NCBI GenBank assembly: GCA_964433135.1
Contig: CAYSQW010000056.1
Coordinates: 1 to 23,123 of the forward strand
Direction: 5' to 3'
DNA length: 23,123 nucleotides
Source of the DNA: CAYSQW01 sp964433135
Lineage (GTDB): Bacteria > Acidobacteriota > Aminicenantia > Aminicenantales > Aminicenantaceae
The notes beneath the pieces are model-generated. The model did no database searches. It saw only the letters and a list, made by a program, of their open reading frames with translations, and was not told the origin of the DNA. A program made the position numbers and the translations under genes. The number at the start of each line of letters is the position of its first letter. Positions within the stretch are counted from its first letter, which is position 1. Positions 1 to 8,396 of this stretch are shown here, in pieces.

Positions 1-90
1 CTCGTGAGGCGTCGTTCTCTACGTTGATCGGGCCGCAACGAAGTCGACGTGGTGATGGTTCGCCTATAGGGTGGAAAGGGACGATAATAA
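1..90 (+). repeat. Diverged copy of interspersed repeat (left copy)
   Basis: GAGGCGTC (6-13), CGACGTGGTGAT (45-56), AGGGTG (68-73) and CGATAAT (82-88) recur in the same order on the minus strand at 22315-22250. The spacing between the last two blocks is identical (8 bases) in both copies. The left copy may be cut by the window edge. The family is unknown to me. Confidence 0.45.
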
Positions 91-319
91 GAATATTATT
101 TTAATGACATGAGTTATGATCATTCCATTGCTGAGGATAAATCGGCTACCGTATGTACAAGGTAAATGATTTCATATATCGTCCATTTCCATGACTGACT
201 AAGCCTGGCGACTAGCCGCTAGGGGTGAGATTCAGAAAGGAAAAATCACCCAAAGAGGGGCTTGACGCAAAAAGGGCAAAAAGCTAATTTTTTATATGGA
301 GGAAAAAGACTTTTAATTC

Positions 320-352
320 CTACTAATAAAGTATAATATATCAAATTAGTAG
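320..352 (+). promoter_or_regulatory. Promoter -10 box inside a 33-bp dyad (operator-like)
   Basis: A perfect TATAAT (332-337) sits 31 bases before the ATG at 368. It lies inside a dyad: outer arms CTACTAAT (320-327) and ATTAGTAG (345-352) are perfect reverse complements, and the centre TATA-A-TATA (332-340) is symmetrical about the same axis at 336. No good -35 hexamer is visible, so activator help or a weak promoter is possible. The predicted transcript start (about 344) lies within the dyad, the usual geometry of a repressor operator. The box and symmetry are visible; the operator role is inference. Confidence 0.5.
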
Positions 353-367
353 AGAAAAGGAATCGAT

Positions 368-2569
368 ATGCTGAAATCAAAAAGACCTCAAAACATAAAA
401 TGCCTTTGCCGCGGAATGTTCGGATTTTTCATGGCCGCGATCCTTCTTTGCGGCATGCTGCAGGCCGGTGCGGAGGAAAAAAAGACCGCACACGCTCAGG
501 ACGTAAACGACGGCGTGAAACTGATCACCATGGCGCAGAACGATGAGATCAAGCCCGTCAATATTTCACTTTCAGGTGGAAATTCCGCCACTCCGCTGAT
601 CGTCACCGATCAGGCGGGACAGGCATATGCGATATGGGTGGAAGGCGTCGGCGCCCGCGGACGCAACATCTTTTTCAATCGGACGACAAGCGGTGTGTGG
701 GGTAAGCCTCAAAACACCTCGGAGGATATCAATATCGGCGGCTCCGGCCCCTGGCCCGATCTGGCCATCGATACCGCGGGCCGGCCTCAGTACGTGGTGA
801 CGGCCGTCTCTCCCTTTCCTAATTATGAAATATACTATAAAGATTATTCCGACGGCGTGTGGCATGACAGCGAAAACATTTCGCATACCGCCGAGCACGA
901 CGCCGGCGGATCCGCCTGTCCGACCATCGCCGTCAATCCGACCAATAATCATGCGTATGCCGTCTGGTATGACGATATCGCGCGCCCCGATATCTGGCAG
1001 CTTTTTTTCAATGTGAAAACCGGCGGAAATTGGGGGACTTCTTCCCAGGCTCTTCCTTTTTCTTCTTCGACCTACACGCCCAAGCTGGGTGTTGACGGCA
1101 AGGGAAGAGCCCATCTGATCTGGATCCGGCGGGGCGGAGGATCGTCGATCGTCTATTACTCCACCAATCCCAATCCCACGGACCGGAACCAATGGACCTC
1201 GGCCATCGCTATCTCCGGAGCTTCCCACATCGATTTCTGCGAACCCGAGATCGCGGTCGACAACGCCGGCAATGTCTACGTGGTGTGGATGCAGAATGTC
1301 GGAAATCATGAAATTTATTTCCGCAAGCGGATGAACGGGAGCTGGGGGCCCATCCAGAACATATCCAAGACCAGCGCCCACTCCCAGTTTCCCCGGGTGG
1401 CCGTGGATAACAATTCCGGGAACGTCTATGTCGTCTGGCAGGAACGGGCCAACAATCACTGGCAGATATTTTTCAATGCTTCTCAGAACGGCCAGTGGGC
1501 CGTGAGGACGCCGCTGACCAAAAACAACGTGGAATCCATCCATCCCGCCATCGCGGTCGATGCGCAGGGAGAACTCCATATCGTTTATTCCGATAACACG
1601 GGAGGCCCCTATAACGTCTGGTATCTCGGCTCGGCCGAGATCGGAGGATATGTGCTGCCTCCTACAAATGTCCGTCTTCATGTCGCGCGCGACGCGGAGC
1701 CCAACACCAAGGTCAATATCCTGAATTGGAACAAGAACAGCGGAAATGACGACTCCCTGGTAAAAAAGTACAAGATCTACCGCAAGCGAGCTTACCAGAA
1801 CGATAACCAGTACAGCCTGCTGGCGACCGTTTCCAAGACGACGTTCCGCTACGAAATGCGCGGGCTGTCGACGGAGAAGAAGTACTCCTATGTCCTGACC
1901 ACCGTGGATCAGGAAGGTCAGGAGAGCAGCAATTCGGAGCGCGTGACCGAACCTCTCGTCTATCCCCCCATCAACCTGGCCGTGACATCGAGTCTTGATT
2001 CCAGCAAAACCAAGAAGGTCAATCTGGTAACGTGGAAAAAGAATCCCGCCAACAAAAATACGATCAGCAAATACTGGATATACCGGAGGAATGAAACCTC
2101 CGGAGGCACCTACAAGTGCTTCGCTTCGGTGAACGGCACTACCTACCGTTTTGAAGACAAGAACCTGCCTTGCGGGAGCAAATATTCCTATTTTGTTTCT
2201 TCCGCGGATCAGTGGGGCGGTGAGTGCGAAGCCTCAATTTCTACCTACGAAGACAAGGTCTTTCATCCCTACAACGTCTATCTGAGAACGTATCGGAATG
2301 ACGGCCTGTTCTACTCGGAAAAGGTCAATATGCTTACGTGGAAAGAGAATCCTCTCAATGTCCCCGTCAATATCAGCTGTTATCACCTTTACCGGAAAGA
2401 GAGCGGGACGCCGGATACGCAGTACGCTCTTATCAAAAAGATACAATCGGGAGCATTCGAATACATGGATGTCAATCTCCCCTTGGACAGGGAATACACG
2501 TATTTTATGACCGCTCTCGCTTCCGACGGATACGAAAGCAAGGGCTCGGTGCCGCGTCCGGAAAAATAA
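368..2569 (+). CDS. Secreted beta-propeller protein with three FnIII-like repeats
   Basis: This 733-residue protein begins with a basic N-terminus and a hydrophobic stretch (about 16-32, ending near LQAGA), consistent with Sec export. Residues 45-420 repeat a pattern of the type 'P-x-[IL]-A-V-D-x-x-G-x-x-x-V-V-W' followed by 'EIYF...GSWG', as in sialidase/BNR-like beta-propellers. Three FnIII-like modules follow at about 427-530, 532-630 and 632-733, each opening with a Pro-rich linker and carrying 'YxIYRK' and 'YxY' strands. No catalytic motif is visible, so a carbohydrate- or protein-binding role outside the cytoplasm is only a guess. The start is supported by an AAAGGA site about 7 bases upstream. 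The SGNH protein at 4055-6190 shares both domain types, so the two probably belong to one exported system. Confidence 0.85.
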   Translation: MLKSKRPQNIKCLCRGMFGFFMAAILLCGMLQAGAEEKKTAHAQDVNDGVKLITMAQNDEIKPVNISLSGGNSATPLIVTDQAGQAYAIWVEGVGARGRNIFFNRTTSGVWGKPQNTSEDINIGGSGPWPDLAIDTAGRPQYVVTAVSPFPNYEIYYKDYSDGVWHDSENISHTAEHDAGGSACPTIAVNPTNNHAYAVWYDDIARPDIWQLFFNVKTGGNWGTSSQALPFSSSTYTPKLGVDGKGRAHLIWIRRGGGSSIVYYSTNPNPTDRNQWTSAIAISGASHIDFCEPEIAVDNAGNVYVVWMQNVGNHEIYFRKRMNGSWGPIQNISKTSAHSQFPRVAVDNNSGNVYVVWQERANNHWQIFFNASQNGQWAVRTPLTKNNVESIHPAIAVDAQGELHIVYSDNTGGPYNVWYLGSAEIGGYVLPPTNVRLHVARDAEPNTKVNILNWNKNSGNDDSLVKKYKIYRKRAYQNDNQYSLLATVSKTTFRYEMRGLSTEKKYSYVLTTVDQEGQESSNSERVTEPLVYPPINLAVTSSLDSSKTKKVNLVTWKKNPANKNTISKYWIYRRNETSGGTYKCFASVNGTTYRFEDKNLPCGSKYSYFVSSADQWGGECEASISTYEDKVFHPYNVYLRTYRNDGLFYSEKVNMLTWKENPLNVPVNISCYHLYRKESGTPDTQYALIKKIQSGAFEYMDVNLPLDREYTYFMTALASDGYESKGSVPRPEK

Positions 2570-2596
2570 GCCGCGGCCTGCTTATCCCCCCAGTGT

Positions 2597-2631
2597 AAAA
2601 AAAAACGGCGGACGCTTGTGCGCCCGCCGTT
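2597..2631 (-). terminator. Rho-independent terminator, strongest on the minus strand
   Basis: The stem AACGGCGG-A-CGC (2604-2615) pairs with GCG-C-CCGCCGTT (2620-2631) around a TTGT loop. On the minus strand it is followed by an unbroken T run (2605-2597 read in reverse). It therefore ends the transcript of the AMIN/barrel gene, whose stop is 33 bases away. On the plus strand the downstream bases are only loosely T-rich, so it may stop the convergent propeller gene less efficiently. Confidence 0.85.
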
Positions 2632-2663
2632 GAATGTTCTTCTCTAGGATCGCGGTGCGGCGA

Positions 2664-4058
2664 TCAGAATCCCAGGGTTCCCCCGAGATTGAAACCGAAC
2701 GCAAGCCCGACACCGATTTCCATCCCGCCGATATTCAGGTCTTCCACATCCTGCTCCTTAACGAGAGCTTTGGTGAACTTCGCGTAAAACTTCAATTTCA
2801 AGAACTCGGCATTCGGTATCTTCACATAAGCTCCGAGCTGGTAATGGGCGCCGAGCACGGAGCCTTCGGCCGTATGCACGTCGCTGGTTTCCTTGTAGTT
2901 GTAAAGATCCAGGCCGAAGCCGAAATAGGGATTGAAATATCGTGTATTGAGGACGTATTTTCCGGCCAGGGAGATGGGCATGATGTTGAACGTTGTTTCT
3001 TCTCCGGTGATCGTCGAAGCGCCGGTCTTGGAATAGGTGCGGCCTTCAAGCGACATCATCAAGTTGTGATTGCCGCTGTTGAAGAGAACGCGGGACAGCT
3101 CGATCCCGAACATCGATCCGCTGGCGCCGTAGATCTGGTTGAAAATCTGTTCCGGGACGGCATAATCCGCCCACGTTAAGGCCACGATCATGTTTTCGAT
3201 CGCCGGCTGGAGAACCTGCGGTTTGCGGGCGGGGACGGGTTTTTCACCCGGACGGGTGACGGGAGCCTTCTCTTCGGTCGCTTTGAAGACGATATCCCAA
3301 CCCGTGGGGACACGGTTGAGCTTGAACGTATCGACCTGTTTTCCGAAGAGCAAGGTCAAGCGGGCGGCGTTGGGATTGGGGCGTTCGACCGAGACGCGCT
3401 GCAACTCGACGAAGTCGGTTTGGGTCATCGATTGAGCGGATAGGTTCTGAACGGGGGAAAATTCCAGCACCAGTATAGAGGGCGTGGATTTGATGAATTC
3501 AATCTGTTTGGCCTGGACATCGCCCGTGCAGGCGACGCCGACGTGTATCTGGCCGTCCGTGCGGTTGCACCTGATATGATTCAAAGCCGTAGCCTGAACA
3601 GACTCAGGGGAACGGGCGGGTTCCGCAGCCACTGCGGGGGCTGTTTCCTCCATCGGTTCACCGGCGCGGAAAATCACTGCGATTCCGTTGGCGACTTGAT
3701 TGACTTCGTATGCGGGAATGCCGTTTTCGAAATCGAAAACCGTTCTCACGGTGTAGGGTTTATACTGACCGACGCGTATGCGCTTGATCCCCATTTTATC
3801 GACCTCGGTCATTTCAGGCGGAATGATCTTATCGACTCTTGAAAATTCCACCACCAGCCGTGTCGGGCCGATAAGTTCGAAATGCTGATAATTAAACTCA
3901 CCATCTATTTCGAGCAGGGTTTCGAGAACATTTTCTCCTTGTTTTACGGTGAGGTTCTTGAACACGGCCAACTGTTGACCGTCGTCGGCATCTGCATACA
4001 GGTTTGCTCCGATCATCACCATAAACACAACCAGAATGATTCCGGTTAGTTTTTTCAT
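2664..4058 (-). CDS. Double AMIN-domain protein with C-terminal outer-membrane beta-barrel
   Basis: The 464-residue product has a signal peptide (1-22, cleavage near ANLYA). Two AMIN-like modules follow at about 28-130 and 155-255, each with the 'xRLVVEFS' / 'SILVLEFSP' strand pattern seen in periplasmic localisation domains of secretins and amidases. A Pro/Lys linker (about 265-285) leads to a region of alternating amphipathic strands (290-464) that ends in a terminal Phe (GGTLGF), the usual beta-signal of outer-membrane proteins. AMIN domains bind peptidoglycan, so the protein may tie the wall to the outer membrane (inference). The start is firm: GGAGG lies 9 bases upstream, and the ATG overlaps the stop of the SGNH gene by four bases (ATGA), so the two are translationally coupled. 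A terminator follows. Confidence 0.85.
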   Translation of the reverse strand: MKKLTGIILVVFMVMIGANLYADADDGQQLAVFKNLTVKQGENVLETLLEIDGEFNYQHFELIGPTRLVVEFSRVDKIIPPEMTEVDKMGIKRIRVGQYKPYTVRTVFDFENGIPAYEVNQVANGIAVIFRAGEPMEETAPAVAAEPARSPESVQATALNHIRCNRTDGQIHVGVACTGDVQAKQIEFIKSTPSILVLEFSPVQNLSAQSMTQTDFVELQRVSVERPNPNAARLTLLFGKQVDTFKLNRVPTGWDIVFKATEEKAPVTRPGEKPVPARKPQVLQPAIENMIVALTWADYAVPEQIFNQIYGASGSMFGIELSRVLFNSGNHNLMMSLEGRTYSKTGASTITGEETTFNIMPISLAGKYVLNTRYFNPYFGFGLDLYNYKETSDVHTAEGSVLGAHYQLGAYVKIPNAEFLKLKFYAKFTKALVKEQDVEDLNIGGMEIGVGLAFGFNLGGTLGF

Positions 4059-6190
4059 CTGTTGTTACCTCCTTGGGGGGTGTCGCTCGCGATTGAAGAA
4101 CATGGACCTTCGATTCCGTCTTCACGGAGAAGTGTAATCGCATATTCATAATCATTCGCATATTGGATATATCGATCTAGATATTGAAATCCTTTGGTTC
4201 TTCCGATACGGAAGCCGATCTCACCGGTTTTAACGGCTCGTTTCGGTCTTTCTGGGGGATTTTCCCAGGGAATCGATCCCAGTAATTCCATCGGAGCCGC
4301 ATCGTCTCCGCTTACGCGCCGGTAAATCCGGTATGACGCGAAATCGCCGTTTTGCAGCAGTTTGGGGCTGTCCGCCCATAGAATATGATTCCCTTCCTGG
4401 GCGTAAAACAGAATCCGGTCGAAAACCCGACGAACATCGAGATTGCTTGAGGGAAACGGAATGGCTTTGATTTCTCGAAACCATGCGTCCGTCATGATCT
4501 CGTAGCCTTTGATGCTCGGGTGGACATTATCGATGCTAAGCAGGGCCGGCCACCCTCCTTCGTCTTCCGGATAGTTGAAGAAGGTGTTGAACTGGTCGAC
4601 CAGCGGGATGTTTAATTTTTCCGCCAGGGCACGGATCCTGTCGTTCAGCTCATAGATCCGTTCCTGGTAATACAGGCGGCGCCACCGGTAGTCGTTGCGG
4701 GGGATGATGGTTGACAGCACGGGGTAAAGGCCGTGTTCGATGTTGATCGAAAGCATTTGCTCCAGATGGTAGGCGGTGGTTTCCATGGAAAACTGATGGA
4801 AGATGATGTCGTTCGTGCCTTCCATCAAAAGCAGGTATCTGGCATCATGGGAATTGACGACCTCTTCCATCCTTCCCAGCCCGGCCAGGGTCACTTCTCC
4901 GGGCCAACCCTCGTTGATGATCTCGGATTCTCCGTACTGCGCATCGAAGATCTCTTTCAAGCGGGGGATATAACCAAGATCCGGGGCTTCCTCGTAATCC
5001 ATATAGCCGAAGGTGATGCTGTCGCCGAAAGCGAGGTATGTGTTTTCATCCAGTTCCCCATTGAAGGGAAAAGGAGGGTCATTTGCAAGTGGGCGCGGCG
5101 CCGGATTGTCCGCGAGTTGATGCCAGGACATCAGTTTCGACCGGATCGAATCGCCGGACTGCCAGGCGATTCCCATCAGGTTGTCGCGCAGCGCGATTTT
5201 GGGAGAGGAAACCGGTTGTGATGGAGAATCCGCGAGTTGGATTTCACCGTACCGGCGTCCCTTGACCCAAAGCCGGCCGTAGATGCCGCCGTGTTCTTTT
5301 CCGGTCTTGCACCAGATGAAGATCGGGGTGTTGCCGGGAGTAAACGCGACGGAAGGCTGTATATCGGCGGTTCGGTTTGCGGTGATCGTTTCAAGGCGCC
5401 ATCCCGATTCCGTCCAGCATGCGGCGGCGATTTCATAATCGTATCCGTCATAGGCGCACCATGTGATCCAGGGCGTTCCTTCCCGGTCGAGAACGGCATT
5501 CGGATAAAGATGCGGCGCGGGATCTTCCGGATCCAGATCCTCCGGGGGCGTCCACCGGCCGTCCTGAAGACAGCTGAACATGAGTTTATCCGATGCGTTG
5601 TCCCCGCCCACCCAGAATACCCAGACGCGGTTCCGGCCGTCCACGAGGATTCGGGGGGAATAAGACCCCCGGGTATGGCCGCGGTTGACGATCCAGCTTT
5701 GCGAAGTGGCCGCGTTTCGGACCAGGAGATAATGCCGCCCTGCGGAATAGTGAATCCAGACGGCCCAGGGTTGATCGTGCAGATCGAAGGCGAGATCAGG
5801 GGAATGGTTGAATCCTTCATGTTCATCGGAAAGACGGAGAGGCGTCTGTGTGTCCAGGGGGGCCGCATAAATCCGCGTCACCGTCCCCGCGTTGCTTTCC
5901 CATATGATCCAGGATCTTCCCTTTCGATCGGTCTTCAAAGAGGCCGCGGATGCCTTTTCTTCCGGAACGAAGGTTTGCACATTGAAGGAATGTCCGTCCG
6001 GCAGTGTGGAGGCGAGCTTGATCCCGCGATCCCTGTCCGCGTAGAGAAGGGACAAGCGGTTGGATGCGTCGATTCGGGGTGAGGCCGAATGTCCGAACAA
6101 ATCAGTGCGGGTTTCCTGTCCCTTGAGAGGAAGGATGGAGAAAATCAGCATCAAGGGTAGAATCGTGGGGTTGAATTTTATCCTGCGCAT
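4055..6190 (-). CDS. Exported beta-propeller / SGNH (GDSL) hydrolase / FnIII-like protein
   Basis: I place the start at the ATG at 6190 (711 residues), just before RRIK and a hydrophobic signal segment; a TTG four codons upstream is the longer option. Residues about 30-370 form a propeller with 'x-P-W-x-x-W' and 'LDREGTPWITW' blades. The catalytic domain follows: AFGDSITFG (block I Ser), 'NEGWPGE' (block II), 'EGTND' (block III) and 'DNVHPS' (block V Asp-His), a complete SGNH set. The C-terminus carries one FnIII-like module with 'YRIYRR'. The family includes lipases, acetylxylan esterases and O-acyl-glycan esterases; the substrate cannot be read from the sequence. It shares its propeller and FnIII style with the 368-2569 protein and overlaps the AMIN/barrel gene by four bases. 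No ribosome site precedes the ATG. Confidence 0.85.
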   Translation of the reverse strand: MRRIKFNPTILPLMLIFSILPLKGQETRTDLFGHSASPRIDASNRLSLLYADRDRGIKLASTLPDGHSFNVQTFVPEEKASAASLKTDRKGRSWIIWESNAGTVTRIYAAPLDTQTPLRLSDEHEGFNHSPDLAFDLHDQPWAVWIHYSAGRHYLLVRNAATSQSWIVNRGHTRGSYSPRILVDGRNRVWVFWVGGDNASDKLMFSCLQDGRWTPPEDLDPEDPAPHLYPNAVLDREGTPWITWCAYDGYDYEIAAACWTESGWRLETITANRTADIQPSVAFTPGNTPIFIWCKTGKEHGGIYGRLWVKGRRYGEIQLADSPSQPVSSPKIALRDNLMGIAWQSGDSIRSKLMSWHQLADNPAPRPLANDPPFPFNGELDENTYLAFGDSITFGYMDYEEAPDLGYIPRLKEIFDAQYGESEIINEGWPGEVTLAGLGRMEEVVNSHDARYLLLMEGTNDIIFHQFSMETTAYHLEQMLSINIEHGLYPVLSTIIPRNDYRWRRLYYQERIYELNDRIRALAEKLNIPLVDQFNTFFNYPEDEGGWPALLSIDNVHPSIKGYEIMTDAWFREIKAIPFPSSNLDVRRVFDRILFYAQEGNHILWADSPKLLQNGDFASYRIYRRVSGDDAAPMELLGSIPWENPPERPKRAVKTGEIGFRIGRTKGFQYLDRYIQYANDYEYAITLLREDGIEGPCSSIASDTPQGGNNR

Positions 6191-6198
6191 TTTGATTG

Positions 6199-6232
6199 TC
6201 AATATATACCATAGCCCATTTTTAAAAGCAAT
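6199..6232 (-). promoter_or_regulatory. Extended -10 promoter for the SGNH gene, close to its ATG
   Basis: Read on the minus strand there is TTGCTT, a 17-base spacer, then TATATA preceded by TGG (extended -10 form). Only 12 bases separate the -10 box from the ATG at 6190. This predicts a transcript with a leader of about five bases or none, which agrees with the missing ribosome site. A further TATAAT on the same strand near 6249-6254 could be a second promoter, with a poor -35. Confidence 0.45.
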
Positions 6233-6353
6233 CTTATAGTATTAATAGATATTATACTGATTTTCCCCTAAAAAAGAAGGGCGGGGCATACGTTTTGAAG
6301 GGGAAATCCTTCCGGGCGGAGATAAATCGGTTTTTGTGTCTCGAACCGTCGGC

Positions 6354-6382
6354 TTGACAGGCGGAATCAGATGATAAATAAT
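6354..6382 (+). promoter_or_regulatory. Near-consensus sigma70 promoter for the TolB-like lipoprotein gene
   Basis: TTGACA (6354-6359) is followed by a 17-base spacer and AATAAT (6377-6382, five of six consensus). The start codon at 6393 is only 10 bases past the -10 box, so the mRNA is predicted to begin at or within a few bases of the ATG. No Shine-Dalgarno sequence exists in the intervening bases. Confidence 0.7.
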
Positions 6383-6392
6383 AAAAAATACC

Positions 6393-7361
6393 ATGGGCGG
6401 CAAACGGATTGGATGGATCTTGATTCTGTTGTTATTGTGGGGGTGTTCGGCATCCGAATCCCTGTCCGATGGAGACGGAGCCGTGGACGACCAGGGTCCG
6501 CGGGCGGAGTTCGCTTTCAGAGGAAGGATCGCATTTCAATCCAACCGTGACGGCGACCGTGATATCTATCTTCTGACAAAAACCCGCCTCCGCAAGCTGA
6601 CGGACAACACGTGGCATGATGAGTACCCGCAGTGGTCCCCCGATGGATCCCGCATCGCCTACACCGCCAATCCGGAAGGCCATTATGACATATTCGTGAT
6701 GAACGCTGACGGATCTCAGGTAACCAGAATCACCTCTTCTCCCAAGGATGAGATCGAACATGCATGGTTTCCGGATGGAAAAAGCCTCGCCTTCACCATC
6801 GAAGAGAGGAAAGGCATCCGACGTCGCTTTTCTCTCTGGTCCGTCGAACTCGAAACCGGAAGGATAGAGCGGATGCTTTCCGAGTTTCCGGGCTATACCG
6901 CGCTTCCCAACTTCTCTCCTTCCGATCCTTTGATGGGTTTTACAGGGAAAAAAGCCATCGGGTGGGATGTGTTCATGCATGATTTTCGAACCGGCGGGAC
7001 CCAGGCGCTCACACAAGGCGGCAAGGCCTGCCGGCCGCACTTTTCTCCGGACGGCGGAAAGGTGGCGTATGTCTCGGCGAAAGCGGACGGCAAGGGGGAT
7101 ATCTGGATCATGAATCCGGACGGGAGCGAAAAGCAGCGCTTAACGGAAAGGGATGAAACTTCCGATTACTTCCCTTCCTGGTCGCCGGACGGGAAATACA
7201 TCGTTTTCAGCTCCTCGCTGCAGCACAGGATCGACCGGGGGGCCTGGTCCCTGTTCCTGGTCCGGGTGAGCACCGGAACCGTCATCCCGCTCTTCAAGAG
7301 CGGGCATCGCGATCTGTTTCCGGATTGGGATTGGAATTCCGTTCCCGCTCGGCGGAACTAA
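6393..7361 (+). CDS. TolB-like (PD40 propeller) lipoprotein
   Basis: The 322-residue protein starts with MGGKR, a hydrophobic run and the lipobox LLWGC (Cys18), so it should be lipidated by Lgt/Lsp and anchored in a membrane facing the periplasm. From about 45 to the end it repeats the PD40/WD40-like pattern 'WSPDGSRIAYTA...DIFVMNADGS', four to five times, as in the TolB C-terminal propeller. It lacks the TolB N-terminal domain and is shorter than TolB (about 430), so it is probably a stand-alone sensor or scaffold rather than TolB itself. It is transcribed divergently from the SGNH gene. The only ATG before the lipobox is at 6393, and it has no ribosome site. After the stop comes a hairpin without a T run. 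Confidence 0.85.
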   Translation: MGGKRIGWILILLLLWGCSASESLSDGDGAVDDQGPRAEFAFRGRIAFQSNRDGDRDIYLLTKTRLRKLTDNTWHDEYPQWSPDGSRIAYTANPEGHYDIFVMNADGSQVTRITSSPKDEIEHAWFPDGKSLAFTIEERKGIRRRFSLWSVELETGRIERMLSEFPGYTALPNFSPSDPLMGFTGKKAIGWDVFMHDFRTGGTQALTQGGKACRPHFSPDGGKVAYVSAKADGKGDIWIMNPDGSEKQRLTERDETSDYFPSWSPDGKYIVFSSSLQHRIDRGAWSLFLVRVSTGTVIPLFKSGHRDLFPDWDWNSVPARRN

Positions 7362-7387
7362 CGGCGGGCGATAACCGGGACCCGCCG
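7362..7387. terminator. Hairpin between convergent genes, no T run
   Basis: CGGCGGG (7362-7368) pairs perfectly with CCCGCCG (7381-7387) around a 12-base loop, immediately after the lipoprotein stop codon. It lies between two convergent genes, where a terminator is expected, but neither strand has a T run after the stem. It could be a weak or factor-assisted stop, or only a transcript-stabilising hairpin. Confidence 0.35.
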
Positions 7388-7418
7388 GGTAAAAAATGTC
7401 GGCATCGGAACCGGGGAT

Positions 7419-8396
7419 TCAAGGCATTTTTTTCAGGATGAACTTCCAGAGATATTCTTTGGGGATGCCCATGAATTTTTCCCGCCACAGCCGATCGCAT
7501 TGGCTGCAGGTTTCGAGATCATCGATATCCCGGGCCAGCGTTTTCTCGCGCAGGCGGATCATTTTCTCGTTATTCCATATTTCGGCGAGAGAGGTTCGTC
7601 CGACGTTACCCAGCGTATAATAGCCGAAGAAATCCTGAGTGCAGGGGAGAACGGATCCGTCCCAAAAAATGATCAGAGCGTGCCAGAGAAACGTGCAGGC
7701 GGAGTAATTCCGGGTGTTCGTGGTTTTATCCACCTCTCCCGCCCAATTGTGATACTCTTTGATTTCCAGCTTGTCGAGAGGAAGATCCCGGAAGCGGCGC
7801 ACGAATTCGTTTTTCAAGTTCTTATCCGATTTGATCGTGGAATCCGGGAAATTTATCAGTTCCAGGATCGTATGGGGCTTCTTGCGCCCCGATTCCCGTT
7901 TGAGCTCCAGGAATCGGATGATGTTCCCGAGGGTTTTTTCGAAATCCGCGTTGACGCGGATCTTTTCATAGGTTTCTTTGTCGTAGCCGTCGAAAGAGAA
8001 AGAGAACTGATCCAGACCGGAATCCAGGAGTTGGCGGGCCTTGTCTTCATCCAGCAGAGTGCCGTTGGTATGGAACTTCGTGATGACGTCTTTATCGTGG
8101 GCATAGCGGACCATCCGGAAAAAATCCGGGTGCAGCAGGGATTCTCCTCGGTGCAGCAGGTGGACATCGAAAACGGAACCGGCCGCTTCATCGATGATTT
8201 TTTGGAACAGATCCAACTTCATGTACCCCTTGTCTTCTTTCTTGAAGTCTTTGTTCGGGCACATGACGCACCGGAGGTTGCAGTGGTTGGTGGGTTCGAT
8301 CCACAGCCGGACCGGGGAGTAAGGGAGACGTGTGTTCTTTCGCTTGTAGTGCCAAAAGATTTGGGCCAGCCGTTGGTAATACTGTATCTTATTCAT
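7419..8396 (-). CDS. Radical SAM/SPASM-domain protein
   Basis: This 325-residue enzyme has the radical SAM motif CNLRCVMC (Cys39, 43, 46), which binds the [4Fe-4S] cluster that cleaves S-adenosylmethionine. It also has the usual 'HRGESLLHPDF' and 'FHTNGTLL' strands. A SPASM-type C-terminus contributes Cys234, 252, 297 and 300 for an auxiliary cluster, with the typical 'GNVGRTSLAEIWNNEKM' signature between them. SPASM enzymes modify peptides, cofactors or sugars; the substrate here is not evident. Its ATG overlaps the stop of the PP-loop ATPase by four bases (ATGA), so the two proteins are made together and probably act on one product. No terminator with a T run follows. Confidence 0.85.
   Translation of the reverse strand: MNKIQYYQRLAQIFWHYKRKNTRLPYSPVRLWIEPTNHCNLRCVMCPNKDFKKEDKGYMKLDLFQKIIDEAAGSVFDVHLLHRGESLLHPDFFRMVRYAHDKDVITKFHTNGTLLDEDKARQLLDSGLDQFSFSFDGYDKETYEKIRVNADFEKTLGNIIRFLELKRESGRKKPHTILELINFPDSTIKSDKNLKNEFVRRFRDLPLDKLEIKEYHNWAGEVDKTTNTRNYSACTFLWHALIIFWDGSVLPCTQDFFGYYTLGNVGRTSLAEIWNNEKMIRLREKTLARDIDDLETCSQCDRLWREKFMGIPKEYLWKFILKKMP

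Larger units (their letters stand above)
1..367. other. Upstream intergenic region with repeat copy, no gene
   Basis: No coding frame is supported here. The left 90 bases contain four short blocks that recur in the same order on the opposite strand near 22250-22315, so they look like a diverged copy of an interspersed repeat. Further right there is a small palindrome (CTAGC-C-GCTAG, 212-222) and a 6-bp inverted repeat (GGGTGA at 223-228 with TCACCC at 246-251). The last 50 bases hold the promoter and operator-like dyad of the first gene. A six-codon ORF at 296-316 has no ribosome site and lies upstream of the predicted transcript start, so I do not call it a gene. Confidence 0.6.

Noticed and set aside
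255..290. GACGCAAAAAGGGCAAAAAGC resemblance to a c-di-GMP (GEMM) riboswitch
   Set aside because: Only fragments of the conserved GACGCAAAGCC and CAGGGCAAACC strings are present, in the wrong order, and the paired stems are missing.
296..316. Six-codon upstream ORF before the first gene
   Set aside because: No ribosome site, and it lies before the predicted transcript start of the downstream promoter.
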